Notes under the pieces: generated by a model
Seen by the model: only the letters and a program-made list of their open reading frames with translations
Databases searched by the model: none
Told to the model about the DNA's origin: nothing
Shown here: positions 1 through 6,558 of the stretch, one piece after another
How positions within the stretch are numbered: position 1 is the stretch's first letter
How the letters are laid out: each line of letters opens with the position of its first letter
Translations under genes and position numbers: made by a program
NCBI GenBank assembly: GCA_039029915.1
Contig: JBCCFD010000239.1
Span: 1 to 11,659, forward strand
Length of the DNA stretch: 11,659 nt
Reading direction: 5' to 3'
Source of the DNA: QQUD01 sp039029915
GTDB taxonomy: Bacteria > Chloroflexota > Anaerolineae > Promineifilales > Promineifilaceae

Positions 1-73
1 AAACTTCGTTTCCTCGAGGTGCCGAAGCTTTTATCTAACACGGTTTTCAAATTAGAAACTTCGGAACACTTAA
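1..73. repeat. 73-bp dispersed repeat, copy A
   Basis: This copy matches bases 6234-6306 in the same orientation without gaps, with 8 mismatches in 73 positions (about 89% identity). Both copies begin AAACTTCG and carry GAAACTTCGGAACACTTAA at the other end, so the octamer AAACTTCG occurs twice per unit. In this copy CTTCG (4-8) can pair with CGAAG (23-27) around a CCTCGAGG palindrome; that stem is broken in copy B. The last bases supply the TAA stop of the acyltransferase gene. The repeat may continue off the left edge. No coding potential is evident. Confidence 0.85.
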
Positions 74-960
74 GCAGTTAGCTTTTCCAAGAGCAAATCT
101 TTTTCCTGCCAAAGCTCAGTCACATAGGCTTGAAACTGGGTTTTAAATTGAGGATCATTGGCGTAATCCCCCTGTAGAATGTGCTGGGGGATTTCTCTTT
201 CTTGGATGTCTACAGCGATCGTTTTTGTCTTTCCGCTAAAAAAATCCCAAAATTGATAGTGCCCATCTGGATATGCAATCGTGACGTCTATCATTTTTTG
301 CATTCGGTGGTCAAGCGCCGCTAAAGCAAAAGCAATCCCACCCGATTTTGGCTTAAGTAAACGGCCGTATTCCGAACCTTGCCGTTGATGCTTTTCAGGG
401 GTAAACCGAGTTCCCTCCAAGAAATTCATAATAGCAACCGGAGAATCCTTGAATTTAGCACACGCTTTTTTGGTCGTTTCTAAATCTTTTCCTTTCAAAT
501 GAGGCTTTTTCTCAAGCATTTTCTTGCTGTAGCGCTTCATAAAGGGAAATTCTAATCCCCACCAGGCCAAGCCAATAACGGGTACATAAATCAAATCGTG
601 CTTAATAAAAAACTTCAAAAAAGGAATTTTGCGATTAAAAAGATATTGCAAAACAAAAATGTCTGTCCAGCTTTGATGGTTGCTCACGACCATGTACCAC
701 TCATCCATCTTCAAACTCTCTGGCCAAGACACCTGCCACTCTGTTTGATGGGTTAGGTCAAACATAAAACTGTTAACGCCAATCCAGTTTTCCGCGATAA
801 AAACGGCCGTTTTTGAGCACGCCTGCTGCCACGACTTAACCGGAATAAGCAGTCGGGCGATCACGGTCACATACAGCGGGACAGCCCAGAACAATGTATT
901 AAGACACAGCGCTAATGCATTTATGATGGCAATAATTGGACTCGGTAAAAAATGAAGCAA
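70..960 (-). CDS. YihG/PlsC-type membrane acyltransferase (lysophospholipid acyltransferase family)
   Basis: This 296-residue protein belongs to the PlsC-like acyltransferases, which move an acyl group onto lysophosphatidate or a related lysophospholipid at the inner face of the membrane. An N-terminal hydrophobic segment (about 8-40) is followed by the catalytic NHQSWTD motif (H95, D100), FPFMKR (138-143) and the substrate-binding FLEGTR block (180-185). From memory of the E. coli protein, PFMKRYS, the GKD-ETT-C-KF stretch, EGTRFTPEKHQ and the C-terminal LWQEKD-LL resemble YihG more than ordinary PlsC, and the length fits. The start is TTG at 958-960, supported by a GAGGG ribosome binding site at 967-971; no ATG lies near. 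The gene is last in the minus-strand block, 121 bp after the small lipoprotein, so it may be co-transcribed or have its own promoter. It carries two ACGGCCGT copies (361, 803), like its neighbours. The acyl acceptor cannot be read from sequence. Confidence 0.88.
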   Translation of the reverse strand: MLHFLPSPIIAIINALALCLNTLFWAVPLYVTVIARLLIPVKSWQQACSKTAVFIAENWIGVNSFMFDLTHQTEWQVSWPESLKMDEWYMVVSNHQSWTDIFVLQYLFNRKIPFLKFFIKHDLIYVPVIGLAWWGLEFPFMKRYSKKMLEKKPHLKGKDLETTKKACAKFKDSPVAIMNFLEGTRFTPEKHQRQGSEYGRLLKPKSGGIAFALAALDHRMQKMIDVTIAYPDGHYQFWDFFSGKTKTIAVDIQEREIPQHILQGDYANDPQFKTQFQAYVTELWQEKDLLLEKLTA

Positions 961-1081
961 GGCTCACCCTCGTTTTAACGGTAAGAATACACAAGCGATT
1001 CTGCAAGTATCTACAGAAAAGATTACACACAATGAGTCAATAATAGTCCAAAAGGTAAATTTGGCACAAAAAAATTATCTC
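961..1081 (-). other. Intergenic gap before the acyltransferase, possible promoter
   Basis: This 121-bp gap is the longest within the minus-strand block. It holds the GAGGG ribosome binding site of the acyltransferase (967-971). On the minus strand TTGACT at 1040-1035 resembles a -35 box, but no good -10 box follows at 16-18 bp, so a promoter here is only a possibility. I see no hairpin followed by a T-run that would end the upstream transcript. Confidence 0.3.
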
Positions 1082-1261
1082 TTAACAGCTTGGTTGTTCA
1101 GAAAGCCAAGCAACGGCCGTTTCAACCGTCGCATCAAGCACAGGATCACCTGCTTCACTCAGCACGCCAGCCTCACCCTCAACGGTTGGCAATGGTTGAG
1201 GTGAGGCATTTTGACACCCGGTAAGAGCAAATAGGAGCAGCATCCAGACAACGCTTTTCAT
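1082..1261 (-). CDS. Small putative lipoprotein (59 residues)
   Basis: This is a tiny secreted protein of no recognised family. A short hydrophobic segment runs into the lipobox A-L-T-G-C, after which the lipid-anchored Cys (residue 16) would be the mature N-terminus. The remaining 43 residues are acidic, rich in Pro, Glu and Val, and end in Trp-Leu-Ser-Glu-Gln-Pro-Ser-Cys. I chose the ATG at 1259-1261; a TTG immediately upstream would add one residue. Only 11 bp separate this ATG from the adaptor stop, so it is very likely translated from the same message as the ABC genes. It contains one ACGGCCGT copy (1113) reading Thr-Ala-Val, which suggests that it is a real coding sequence shaped like its neighbours. 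It could be an accessory subunit of the exporter; nothing in the sequence proves this. Confidence 0.65.
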   Translation of the reverse strand: MKSVVWMLLLFALTGCQNASPQPLPTVEGEAGVLSEAGDPVLDATVETAVAWLSEQPSC

Positions 1262-1272
1262 CAAATGGCTTC

Positions 1273-2574
1273 TTACTCTCCGCGAATTTCTACGCGCCCT
1301 GTCATCCCGGGACGAATATCAAAATCGTCATCCTCAAAGCTCAAAATAACAGGGAAAACAGCGGCATCCCCTACGGTGCCAGTTGATTGTTGACCAATCC
1401 GCAAAATTTCAGCCGTAATACTATCATTGGGGTAGGTTTTTAGGGTGATAACGGCCGTATCTCCCTCACTCAATTGCCCCAAATCTCGTTCGCTAACATT
1501 CGTTGTGTGGAATTCAAGCGCGTTGGTATCTAAAATGGTCACAATCAGCGTGCCCGCACTGACAAGCGTTCCATTCACGACATCAACTGTTTCGACAATT
1601 CCCGAAATAGGCGCGGTTAATTGAGCATCTTCCAGCGCATTTTCAGCCTGCATCAGGGCAAGCTGACTTTGTTCAAGAGCGAGCTGGGCCTGTTCGACCT
1701 GCAGTTCAGCCGCAGAGATCTCACTCTCAGTTGGCCCTTTAGTGGCTGACTCAAGGGATTGCTGGGCCGTTATAAGGGAAACTTGGGCATTGCTCAAGGC
1801 AGTTTCGTTATCAATATTGGAGGCTGATATGTTGTATTGGGCAAAAGCGACATCAAGCGCCTCTCGGGCCTCAATTAATGCTCGAGCGGTGGCTTCTCGC
1901 TCAGATTCCAAAAAATCTTTGCGGAATGGATCACCCAATTCCCAATCGCGACCGGGATCATGGGCAGTATCATAAGCTTTTTGGGCATCTTCAACGCCAC
2001 GTCGTGCCTGGTTGATTTGTACGTTAGCCGAGGTAAGGTTGGCTTGGGAAACGCCCGCCTGCTCTTGGGTCTGGTCAAGGCTTGCTTCGGCTGCAGCAAC
2101 GTTGGCTTCGGCCAGCACAACGGCCGTTTCGTCAGGCTCCCAGGTTAGTAAATCATCTAGTGAGAGCTGAGATTGCGCCAAACTGTTTTCAGATTGAGCC
2201 ACCTGCAAGCGAGCATTTTCAACAGCTTCTTGCAAAGCTGTGTCCTCTAAAGTTGCAATAACATCACCGGCTGAAACGGCATCACCAGCATTCACATTGA
2301 GGGTTAATAAACGGCCGTTTGTGGTAAAAGCCAGCGATAATAGTGGATTCGGTGCAACAATATGTCCATCAGCCACAATCGTTACACCTGTCTCAATAGG
2401 TGCTGGGGTTGGAGTATCATCCAGCGTTTCGTTTAGGGGACTCGTCTCTTCCTCGCCACCTTCTAAAGCATCTACATCTAGTGTGGCATCCTCTGCCCCA
2501 TCAGGTGGTCCAGCTTGAATACAAGCCACAGCAAAAATCATAAATAGCAACAAAAAAATCGTTTTCTTTTTCAT
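1273..2574 (-). CDS. HlyD/MacA-type periplasmic adaptor (membrane fusion) lipoprotein of an ABC system
   Basis: This 433-residue protein has the architecture of membrane fusion proteins, which join an inner-membrane ABC or RND pump to downstream partners. A signal peptide ends in the lipobox F-A-V-A-C (C18), then comes an acidic Pro/Thr/Glu linker (about 21-62). The first lipoyl-like half (64-112, with LNVNAGDAVSAGDVIATLED) is followed by a long Ala/Gln/Glu-rich coiled-coil hairpin (about 113-318). The second lipoyl half starts LTAPISGIVE (319-328), and a beta-barrel/proximal region ends FDIRPGMTGRVEI (418-430). The hairpin is long for a MacA-like protein. Start is ATG at 2572-2574, with only a weak GGA upstream. 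The gene lies 50 bp after the permease and 11 bp before the small lipoprotein. It has three ACGGCCGT copies (1451, 2120, 2311). The assignment to the family is strong; the exported substrate is unknown. Confidence 0.93.
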   Translation of the reverse strand: MKKKTIFLLLFMIFAVACIQAGPPDGAEDATLDVDALEGGEEETSPLNETLDDTPTPAPIETGVTIVADGHIVAPNPLLSLAFTTNGRLLTLNVNAGDAVSAGDVIATLEDTALQEAVENARLQVAQSENSLAQSQLSLDDLLTWEPDETAVVLAEANVAAAEASLDQTQEQAGVSQANLTSANVQINQARRGVEDAQKAYDTAHDPGRDWELGDPFRKDFLESEREATARALIEAREALDVAFAQYNISASNIDNETALSNAQVSLITAQQSLESATKGPTESEISAAELQVEQAQLALEQSQLALMQAENALEDAQLTAPISGIVETVDVVNGTLVSAGTLIVTILDTNALEFHTTNVSERDLGQLSEGDTAVITLKTYPNDSITAEILRIGQQSTGTVGDAAVFPVILSFEDDDFDIRPGMTGRVEIRGE

Positions 2575-2624
2575 AATTTAAAATCCAAATAGCTTTAGCG
2601 CTATGCTCTAGCCTTAAGCTCCAT

Positions 2625-5411
2625 TTACATCCTTAAGATCTCCACAGCTTTACGTTTCACAATCCGGCGGGCCGAAAATGCAGTGCCTAAAATCGAGGCA
2701 AACACAACGAGAATTACAATAAACGGCATCACGGTTGTATCAATGGCAAACTGCATGGGTCGCTGAGCGGTCAAGTTTTCCATATAGGCGATGAGATAGC
2801 CCATCGTGCCACCTGCGACAATGCCAGCCAAAGCAGCACTTACCGTCATCGCTATCGATTCCACAATCAGCATACCGGTTAGCTCCCAATTGCGGGTGCC
2901 CATCGCTTTCATCATGCCAATTTCAATGCGTCGGGCGTAAATGGTGACGTAAATAACCGCGAACACGCCAAAAACGGCCGTTGTAAAGCTAATCAGCGTC
3001 ATGACCAGCAGAAAGGCCTGCTCCTGAACGCGTCCCGTGCGCGCAAATTCTAGTGAAACATCAACCGAATCAATCCAAAAATCATACTCTCCGCCAAATT
3101 GGCGGCTCATATCTTCAATCACCACGTTCGGGTCGGCATCAGGTGCAACTGAAGCTAGAACGCGGTCAAACAGTCGTGCATTTGCCGGTGGTAAGCCCAC
3201 TTGCGGGTCGCTAGTGACTTGCTTGAAGCCATCGACTGAAATTAAAACAGTGCTCCCGCTAAGCCCCTGTGATTTAACGCGCCCAATATTGCTAAATCCC
3301 GGTAATCGACGGGCAATACCAACCACCGTTAGCTCTTCGACATGGTCTAGCCCTTCACCCGTCATTTGAATTTTTCCACCCAGCGGGATGGCAAGCCCAA
3401 GGGCTAAGCCCTCGCTGATAACAACGGCCGTATCGTCAACTAAAATCTCATCAAGTGAGGCTGTTCCTCCCGCCGTCATGATGATAAATTCTGAAAAAAG
3501 CACGTTGTTTAATGAATCAGATACCCCGACCAAATTGATAGACCCTTGGCGCATGCCGACTGAGTCAGTGACCTGAGTTGAATAGTCATAAGTCAATCCC
3601 ACAACATGCTCTAACCCATCGATCGCTGGTAATTCATCATTAATAAATTGACCATCCAGACGACTCAAGTCAGCAAAAGCAGGGTCGCCAAACCGACTAA
3701 ACGTTTGCAACTCTAGATCTGCTCCAGAATCCAAGCGGACATCCGTCTCAATATTGGCATTGCTAATGGCGCTATCCGTTGCCAAGAATGAAGGCAGAAC
3801 CCCACTAAACAACACAAGCATTGAAATAAGCGTATTCCGCGCCTGGTTCCGGCTTACATTGCGACGCGCAAAGAAGGTCAAACGAGGGGCCACGCTCGTC
3901 AGCACAAAAAGGACAAGTTTTTCAAACGGGACGGTGGTGATGAAGAAAATCAGCCCAATCCCCAAAACCATCATTAAAAACGCAGCCAGGAAAACCGTTG
4001 CTGAAAATACTTCATTCCCAAAGGTGTCTGAAACGCTTAGTCCAATCGTCATTAAAACGGAGAGGATCAGCATAAACCCAAAGATCAAAAACCGATTGTT
4101 TGGGCGACGCTCACGTAAATTAGTAATATCTTCAATTTGAATATTGTCTGCAACGCCGGGGTTAATAGCGTGCATCACCTTGGTGGTCGAGGCCTCTTGG
4201 GCCGGACGCAGGGCGCTAAAAAACAGCACAGCAGAGGCTGAAATGATGGCCGGTAAAATAGAAACAAGGTTGACAGACGGCTGTAGCCGAGCCACTAACC
4301 CTTCCATCGTCAAAGTGCGCACAATAAATGGCACAATCAGATATTGATTGATGATCTGCCCTAAAACAACGCCTAAACCAATGCCAATGATGCCAACAAT
4401 CAGCACCTCACCAATAACTAAGCGGAACAAATAGCCTCTCTCACTCCCTAAAATACGGAGTATCGCCATTTCTCTTTTTTGTTCCTGCACGTTTGTCATC
4501 ACTAAGGTGTGCACTAAAAGCCCCACAACCCCCAATGACATAATGCCATAAGTGTTAATCAACGCCTGTAGAATAAGAAAGGCTTGCGCACTCTGATCAA
4601 GAATGGCCGCTTTTGTTAAGGAATATTGGTATTGTTCACCCAACTCATTTTGAACAGCCACGGCCACATTGCGCACGTTGAGAGCGGCATTTTCGGCGTT
4701 GCGCTCTTCATAGAGAGCTGGGTCGACGAGGGCAATCAGGCGTTCAGCCCGGTTGTCTAGCCCGAGCCAAACCTGAGCGTCGTCAAGACTCATAATCAGC
4801 CCACCCCGAACGCCAGAGTCTGTGACGCCATCCTGCCGCACAATGCTGCTAATGGTAAAAATATCAACAGCCTGTCTTTGGCTGCTGCCAGCCGGGCTGG
4901 TTTTGCCTTCTTCACGGGGTTGGGGAAAGCTATAAGCGACCTCAATTTGATCGCCAACTGACAGATCAAAGCTGGTAGCGGTTGCTTCAAGGAGAGCAAC
5001 TTGCCTGTTGCCAAGGGTGTATTCACCTTCCACAACGTCAATAAAACCAACGGTGTCGATCGCTTGATCAAGAGCAATAAGTCGACCCGTGGCCTCGTTT
5101 CCGTTCCCTCTCAGTGCAACATCAGTATCGATGCGGGGATAAACGGCCGTTACTGACTCGCTTGATCCCAAAATTCGTTCAGAGGTTTGGGACACTTCAA
5201 TAAATGGCTCTTGATCGGTTTCTTTCTTTTGGAACTGCAAATCGTAGCGCCCCACGCCTGAAGCAATTAGCTCTACATTTGATTGACGAACCGACTCGAC
5301 CGTAGCGCTCATCGCCACAATTAAGCCTGTGCTAATCATTAGCGCCAGCATCATCAGAATGGTACGCACTTTGCGGCGGCGAAAGTTTTTTATAATGTAT
5401 TTAATAATCAT
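2625..5411 (-). CDS. ABC transporter permease with two FtsX domains (MacB/LolC-like)
   Basis: This large membrane subunit has 928 residues from ATG 5409-5411. After a basic N-terminus (FRRRKVR, 10-16) and a first membrane helix (18-36) comes an extracytoplasmic MacB-PCD-like domain (about 40-275). A first FtsX core follows (about 280-405) with REMAILRILGSERGYLFR at 313-330. A connector with two or three helices (441-545) leads to a second outside domain (about 548-795) and a second FtsX core (about 800-915) with RRIEIGMMKAMGTRNWEL at 827-844. I count roughly ten membrane helices. Such duplicated permeases can form a transport channel without a second permease gene and act by mechanotransmission rather than classic pumping. 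A longer reading from TTG 5454-5456 adds 15 residues but starts inside a hairpin; the internal ATG gives a typical basic N-terminus. Three ACGGCCGT copies (2974, 3424, 5143). Confidence 0.93.
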   Translation of the reverse strand: MIIKYIIKNFRRRKVRTILMMLALMISTGLIVAMSATVESVRQSNVELIASGVGRYDLQFQKKETDQEPFIEVSQTSERILGSSESVTAVYPRIDTDVALRGNGNEATGRLIALDQAIDTVGFIDVVEGEYTLGNRQVALLEATATSFDLSVGDQIEVAYSFPQPREEGKTSPAGSSQRQAVDIFTISSIVRQDGVTDSGVRGGLIMSLDDAQVWLGLDNRAERLIALVDPALYEERNAENAALNVRNVAVAVQNELGEQYQYSLTKAAILDQSAQAFLILQALINTYGIMSLGVVGLLVHTLVMTNVQEQKREMAILRILGSERGYLFRLVIGEVLIVGIIGIGLGVVLGQIINQYLIVPFIVRTLTMEGLVARLQPSVNLVSILPAIISASAVLFFSALRPAQEASTTKVMHAINPGVADNIQIEDITNLRERRPNNRFLIFGFMLILSVLMTIGLSVSDTFGNEVFSATVFLAAFLMMVLGIGLIFFITTVPFEKLVLFVLTSVAPRLTFFARRNVSRNQARNTLISMLVLFSGVLPSFLATDSAISNANIETDVRLDSGADLELQTFSRFGDPAFADLSRLDGQFINDELPAIDGLEHVVGLTYDYSTQVTDSVGMRQGSINLVGVSDSLNNVLFSEFIIMTAGGTASLDEILVDDTAVVISEGLALGLAIPLGGKIQMTGEGLDHVEELTVVGIARRLPGFSNIGRVKSQGLSGSTVLISVDGFKQVTSDPQVGLPPANARLFDRVLASVAPDADPNVVIEDMSRQFGGEYDFWIDSVDVSLEFARTGRVQEQAFLLVMTLISFTTAVFGVFAVIYVTIYARRIEIGMMKAMGTRNWELTGMLIVESIAMTVSAALAGIVAGGTMGYLIAYMENLTAQRPMQFAIDTTVMPFIVILVVFASILGTAFSARRIVKRKAVEILRM

Positions 5412-5489
5412 GATTTTTTTAGAAGAGAGAAGAGAGTAAAGAGCAAAGAGGGGCAAAATTCCCCCTAGCTCTAGCTCTAGCCTCTAGCT
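5412..5489 (-). other. ATPase-permease junction with CTAG repeats and an mRNA hairpin
   Basis: Directly after the ATPase stop lies a run of CTAG words (four within 5465-5487, including CTAGCT-CTAGCT-CTAG). Next is a hairpin AGGGG (5449-5453) / CCCCT (5462-5466) with an 8-base loop. On the transcript this is followed by a pyrimidine-rich tract before the permease ATG. No T-run follows the stem, so it is unlikely to be a terminator. It may tune translation of the permease or protect mRNA ends; this is inference. Confidence 0.4.
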
Positions 5490-6161
5490 TTACAGAATAC
5501 GGCCGTCTTGCATATGGACGACTCGAGTTGCAAATTCAGACATGCGGGGATCGTGCGTCACGAATACAATCGTCATGCCATCTTCATTGAGCTGCTTCAC
5601 CAAGCGCATGATGGCAAAGCCCGTTTCTGAATCAAGGTCACCCGTCATTTCATCAGCAATCAGAATTGGTGGGTCATTGGCTAATGCTCGAGCAATCGCC
5701 ACGCGCTGCTGCTGCCCACCTGACAACTCACTCGGATAATGATGCATCCGATCGCCAAGGCCAACCCGTTCTAAAAGCTCTTGGGAGCGAGTTTGCCGTT
5801 CGCGGCGATTCGTTTTTCTAAGAACCATTGGGGCTTCTACGTTTTCTTGGGCAGTAAAATTAGCTAGGAGGTTGTAATTTTGAAAGACAAAGCCAAGTTT
5901 TTCAAGCCGCAACCGAGCCAGCTTATTTTCTGACAGCGCCACCACGTTCTCATCTTCGATCGTTAGATGGCCTCGACTGGGTTCATCAAGCCCGCCGATG
6001 ATGTTAAGCAGTGTCGTTTTGCCTGAGCCAGATGGCCCCATTAAGCAGACAAACTCCCCTGCTTGTATTTCAATGGAGACGCCGCGTAAGGCTGGCACCG
6101 CCTCTTTTCCCATGAGGTATGATTTGTGGACATTATCCACATGAATAATTGGTTTGGTCAT
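5490..6161 (-). CDS. ABC transporter ATP-binding protein (LolD/MacB type)
   Basis: This 223-residue nucleotide-binding subunit powers the FtsX-type permease encoded next. Visible motifs are Walker A GPSGSGKT (42-49), Q-loop Q94 in FVFQNYNLL, signature LSGGQQQR (146-153), Walker B ILIADE (166-171) with D170 and catalytic E171, and the switch His H203 in VTHD. Length and motifs fit the LolD/MacB/FtsE group (COG1136). The stretch after Walker B reads DEMTGDLD, where this group usually has DEPTGNLD. Start is ATG 6159-6161 with AAGAGGAG immediately upstream; the spacing is short. It is the first gene of the minus-strand block, opposite the S41 gene across a 397-bp region, so the main promoter should lie in 6162-6400. 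One ACGGCCGT copy (5499) lies near its 3' end, in the Gly-Arg frame. Confidence 0.96.
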   Translation of the reverse strand: MTKPIIHVDNVHKSYLMGKEAVPALRGVSIEIQAGEFVCLMGPSGSGKTTLLNIIGGLDEPSRGHLTIEDENVVALSENKLARLRLEKLGFVFQNYNLLANFTAQENVEAPMVLRKTNRRERQTRSQELLERVGLGDRMHHYPSELSGGQQQRVAIARALANDPPILIADEMTGDLDSETGFAIMRLVKQLNEDGMTIVFVTHDPRMSEFATRVVHMQDGRIL

Positions 6162-6233
6162 ACTCCTCTTCTTTTTGAAAGTCAGTTTACTACAGTGAAA
6201 CGAAGTGTCTGCTTTGAATAAAGCGACGGTTAT

Positions 6234-6306
6234 AAACTTCGTTTCCTTGAGGTTCCAAAGCGTTTATTTAACAGGGTTTTCAATTTTGAAACTTCGGAAC
6301 ACTTAA
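6234..6306. repeat. 73-bp dispersed repeat, copy B
   Basis: This is the partner of bases 1-73 in the same orientation, identical at 65 of 73 positions with no gaps; similarity stops sharply at 6306. Together the two copies bracket the ABC exporter and acyltransferase block (74-6233). Its left end is also one arm of the inverted repeat 6197-6245. No transposase lies near. It could be a small non-autonomous element or a trace of duplication and recombination. Confidence 0.85.
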
Positions 6307-6393
6307 CAATCATGCACACATAAATTAAACACCGATTGTTGCAAAAATATGACAAATATACGTGATATTCAAAATAAGGTTGTAAAACACAAT

Positions 6394-6428
6394 TATATCG
6401 CATTGCGATATATCACATAGCGATATAT
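6394..6428. promoter_or_regulatory. Probable operator: 19-bp palindrome plus extra half-site
   Basis: TATATCGCA (6394-6402) and TGCGATATA (6404-6412) are perfect inverted repeats around one base. GCGATATA recurs at 6420-6427, exactly 15 bp after its first copy at 6405. The palindrome and extra half-site look like binding sites for a dimeric regulator, and they overlap the candidate promoter at 6403-6431. I cannot name the regulator. Confidence 0.5.
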
Positions 6429-6431
6429 TAA
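6403..6431 (+). promoter_or_regulatory. Candidate promoter for the S41 gene
   Basis: TTGCGA (6403-6408) and TATTAA (6426-6431) are spaced 17 bp apart, each matching 4 of 6 bases of the sigma-70 consensus. The predicted leader would be about 120 bases. The overlap with the palindromic operator makes the pair more plausible, but the match alone is weak. Confidence 0.28.
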
Positions 6432-6558
6432 GAGTTTGAATAATGCTTGTCAATGATTTGCCGCTTATCGTGTCCGAAAAATCCATCTATCACCGTTAAA
6501 CTAACTGTAATCAAACGCTTTTGATTTTTACATTATCAAACTATCAGGCTGTTCATAC

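Larger units (their letters stand above)
6162..6558. other. Divergent intergenic region rich in inverted repeats
   Basis: These 397 bp separate the ABC block (minus) from the S41 gene (plus). From left to right they hold: the ATPase ribosome binding site (6162-6168); an inverted repeat GAAACGAAGT (6197-6206) / ACTTCGTTTC (6236-6245) enclosing a small stem GCTTT (6211-6215) / AAAGC (6220-6224); repeat copy B (6234-6306); AACAATC (6305-6311) / GATTGTT (6334-6340); a palindromic probable operator (6394-6428); and ATCAAA / TTTGAT / ATCAAA at 6510-6515, 6520-6525 and 6535-6540 just before the S41 start. No convincing open reading frame was found. Promoters for both directions are expected here, but only a weak plus-strand candidate can be pointed to. 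Confidence 0.7.

Noticed and set aside
1875..2120. Overlapping reading frames within the adaptor coiled-coil region (1742-2148)
   Set aside because: The repetitive Ala/Gln/Glu codons leave other frames open; they are shadows of the adaptor gene.
5412..5456. Longer permease start at TTG 5454-5456
   Set aside because: It would add 15 residues read from a hairpin and a pyrimidine-rich tract; the ATG at 5409-5411 gives the usual short basic N-terminus before the first membrane helix.
5447..5466. Intrinsic terminator between ATPase and permease
   Set aside because: The AGGGG/CCCCT stem is short and is followed by mixed pyrimidines instead of a T-run, and the downstream gene clearly belongs to the same system.
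1..6306. Composite transposon bounded by the 73-bp repeats
   Set aside because: No transposase or integrase is present and no target duplication can be seen, so only a direct-repeat bracket is claimed.
6162..6558. Replication origin or CRISPR array in the repeat-rich intergenic region
   Set aside because: There are no regularly spaced identical repeats, no DnaA-box cluster and no cas or replication gene; the repeats are isolated inverted pairs.
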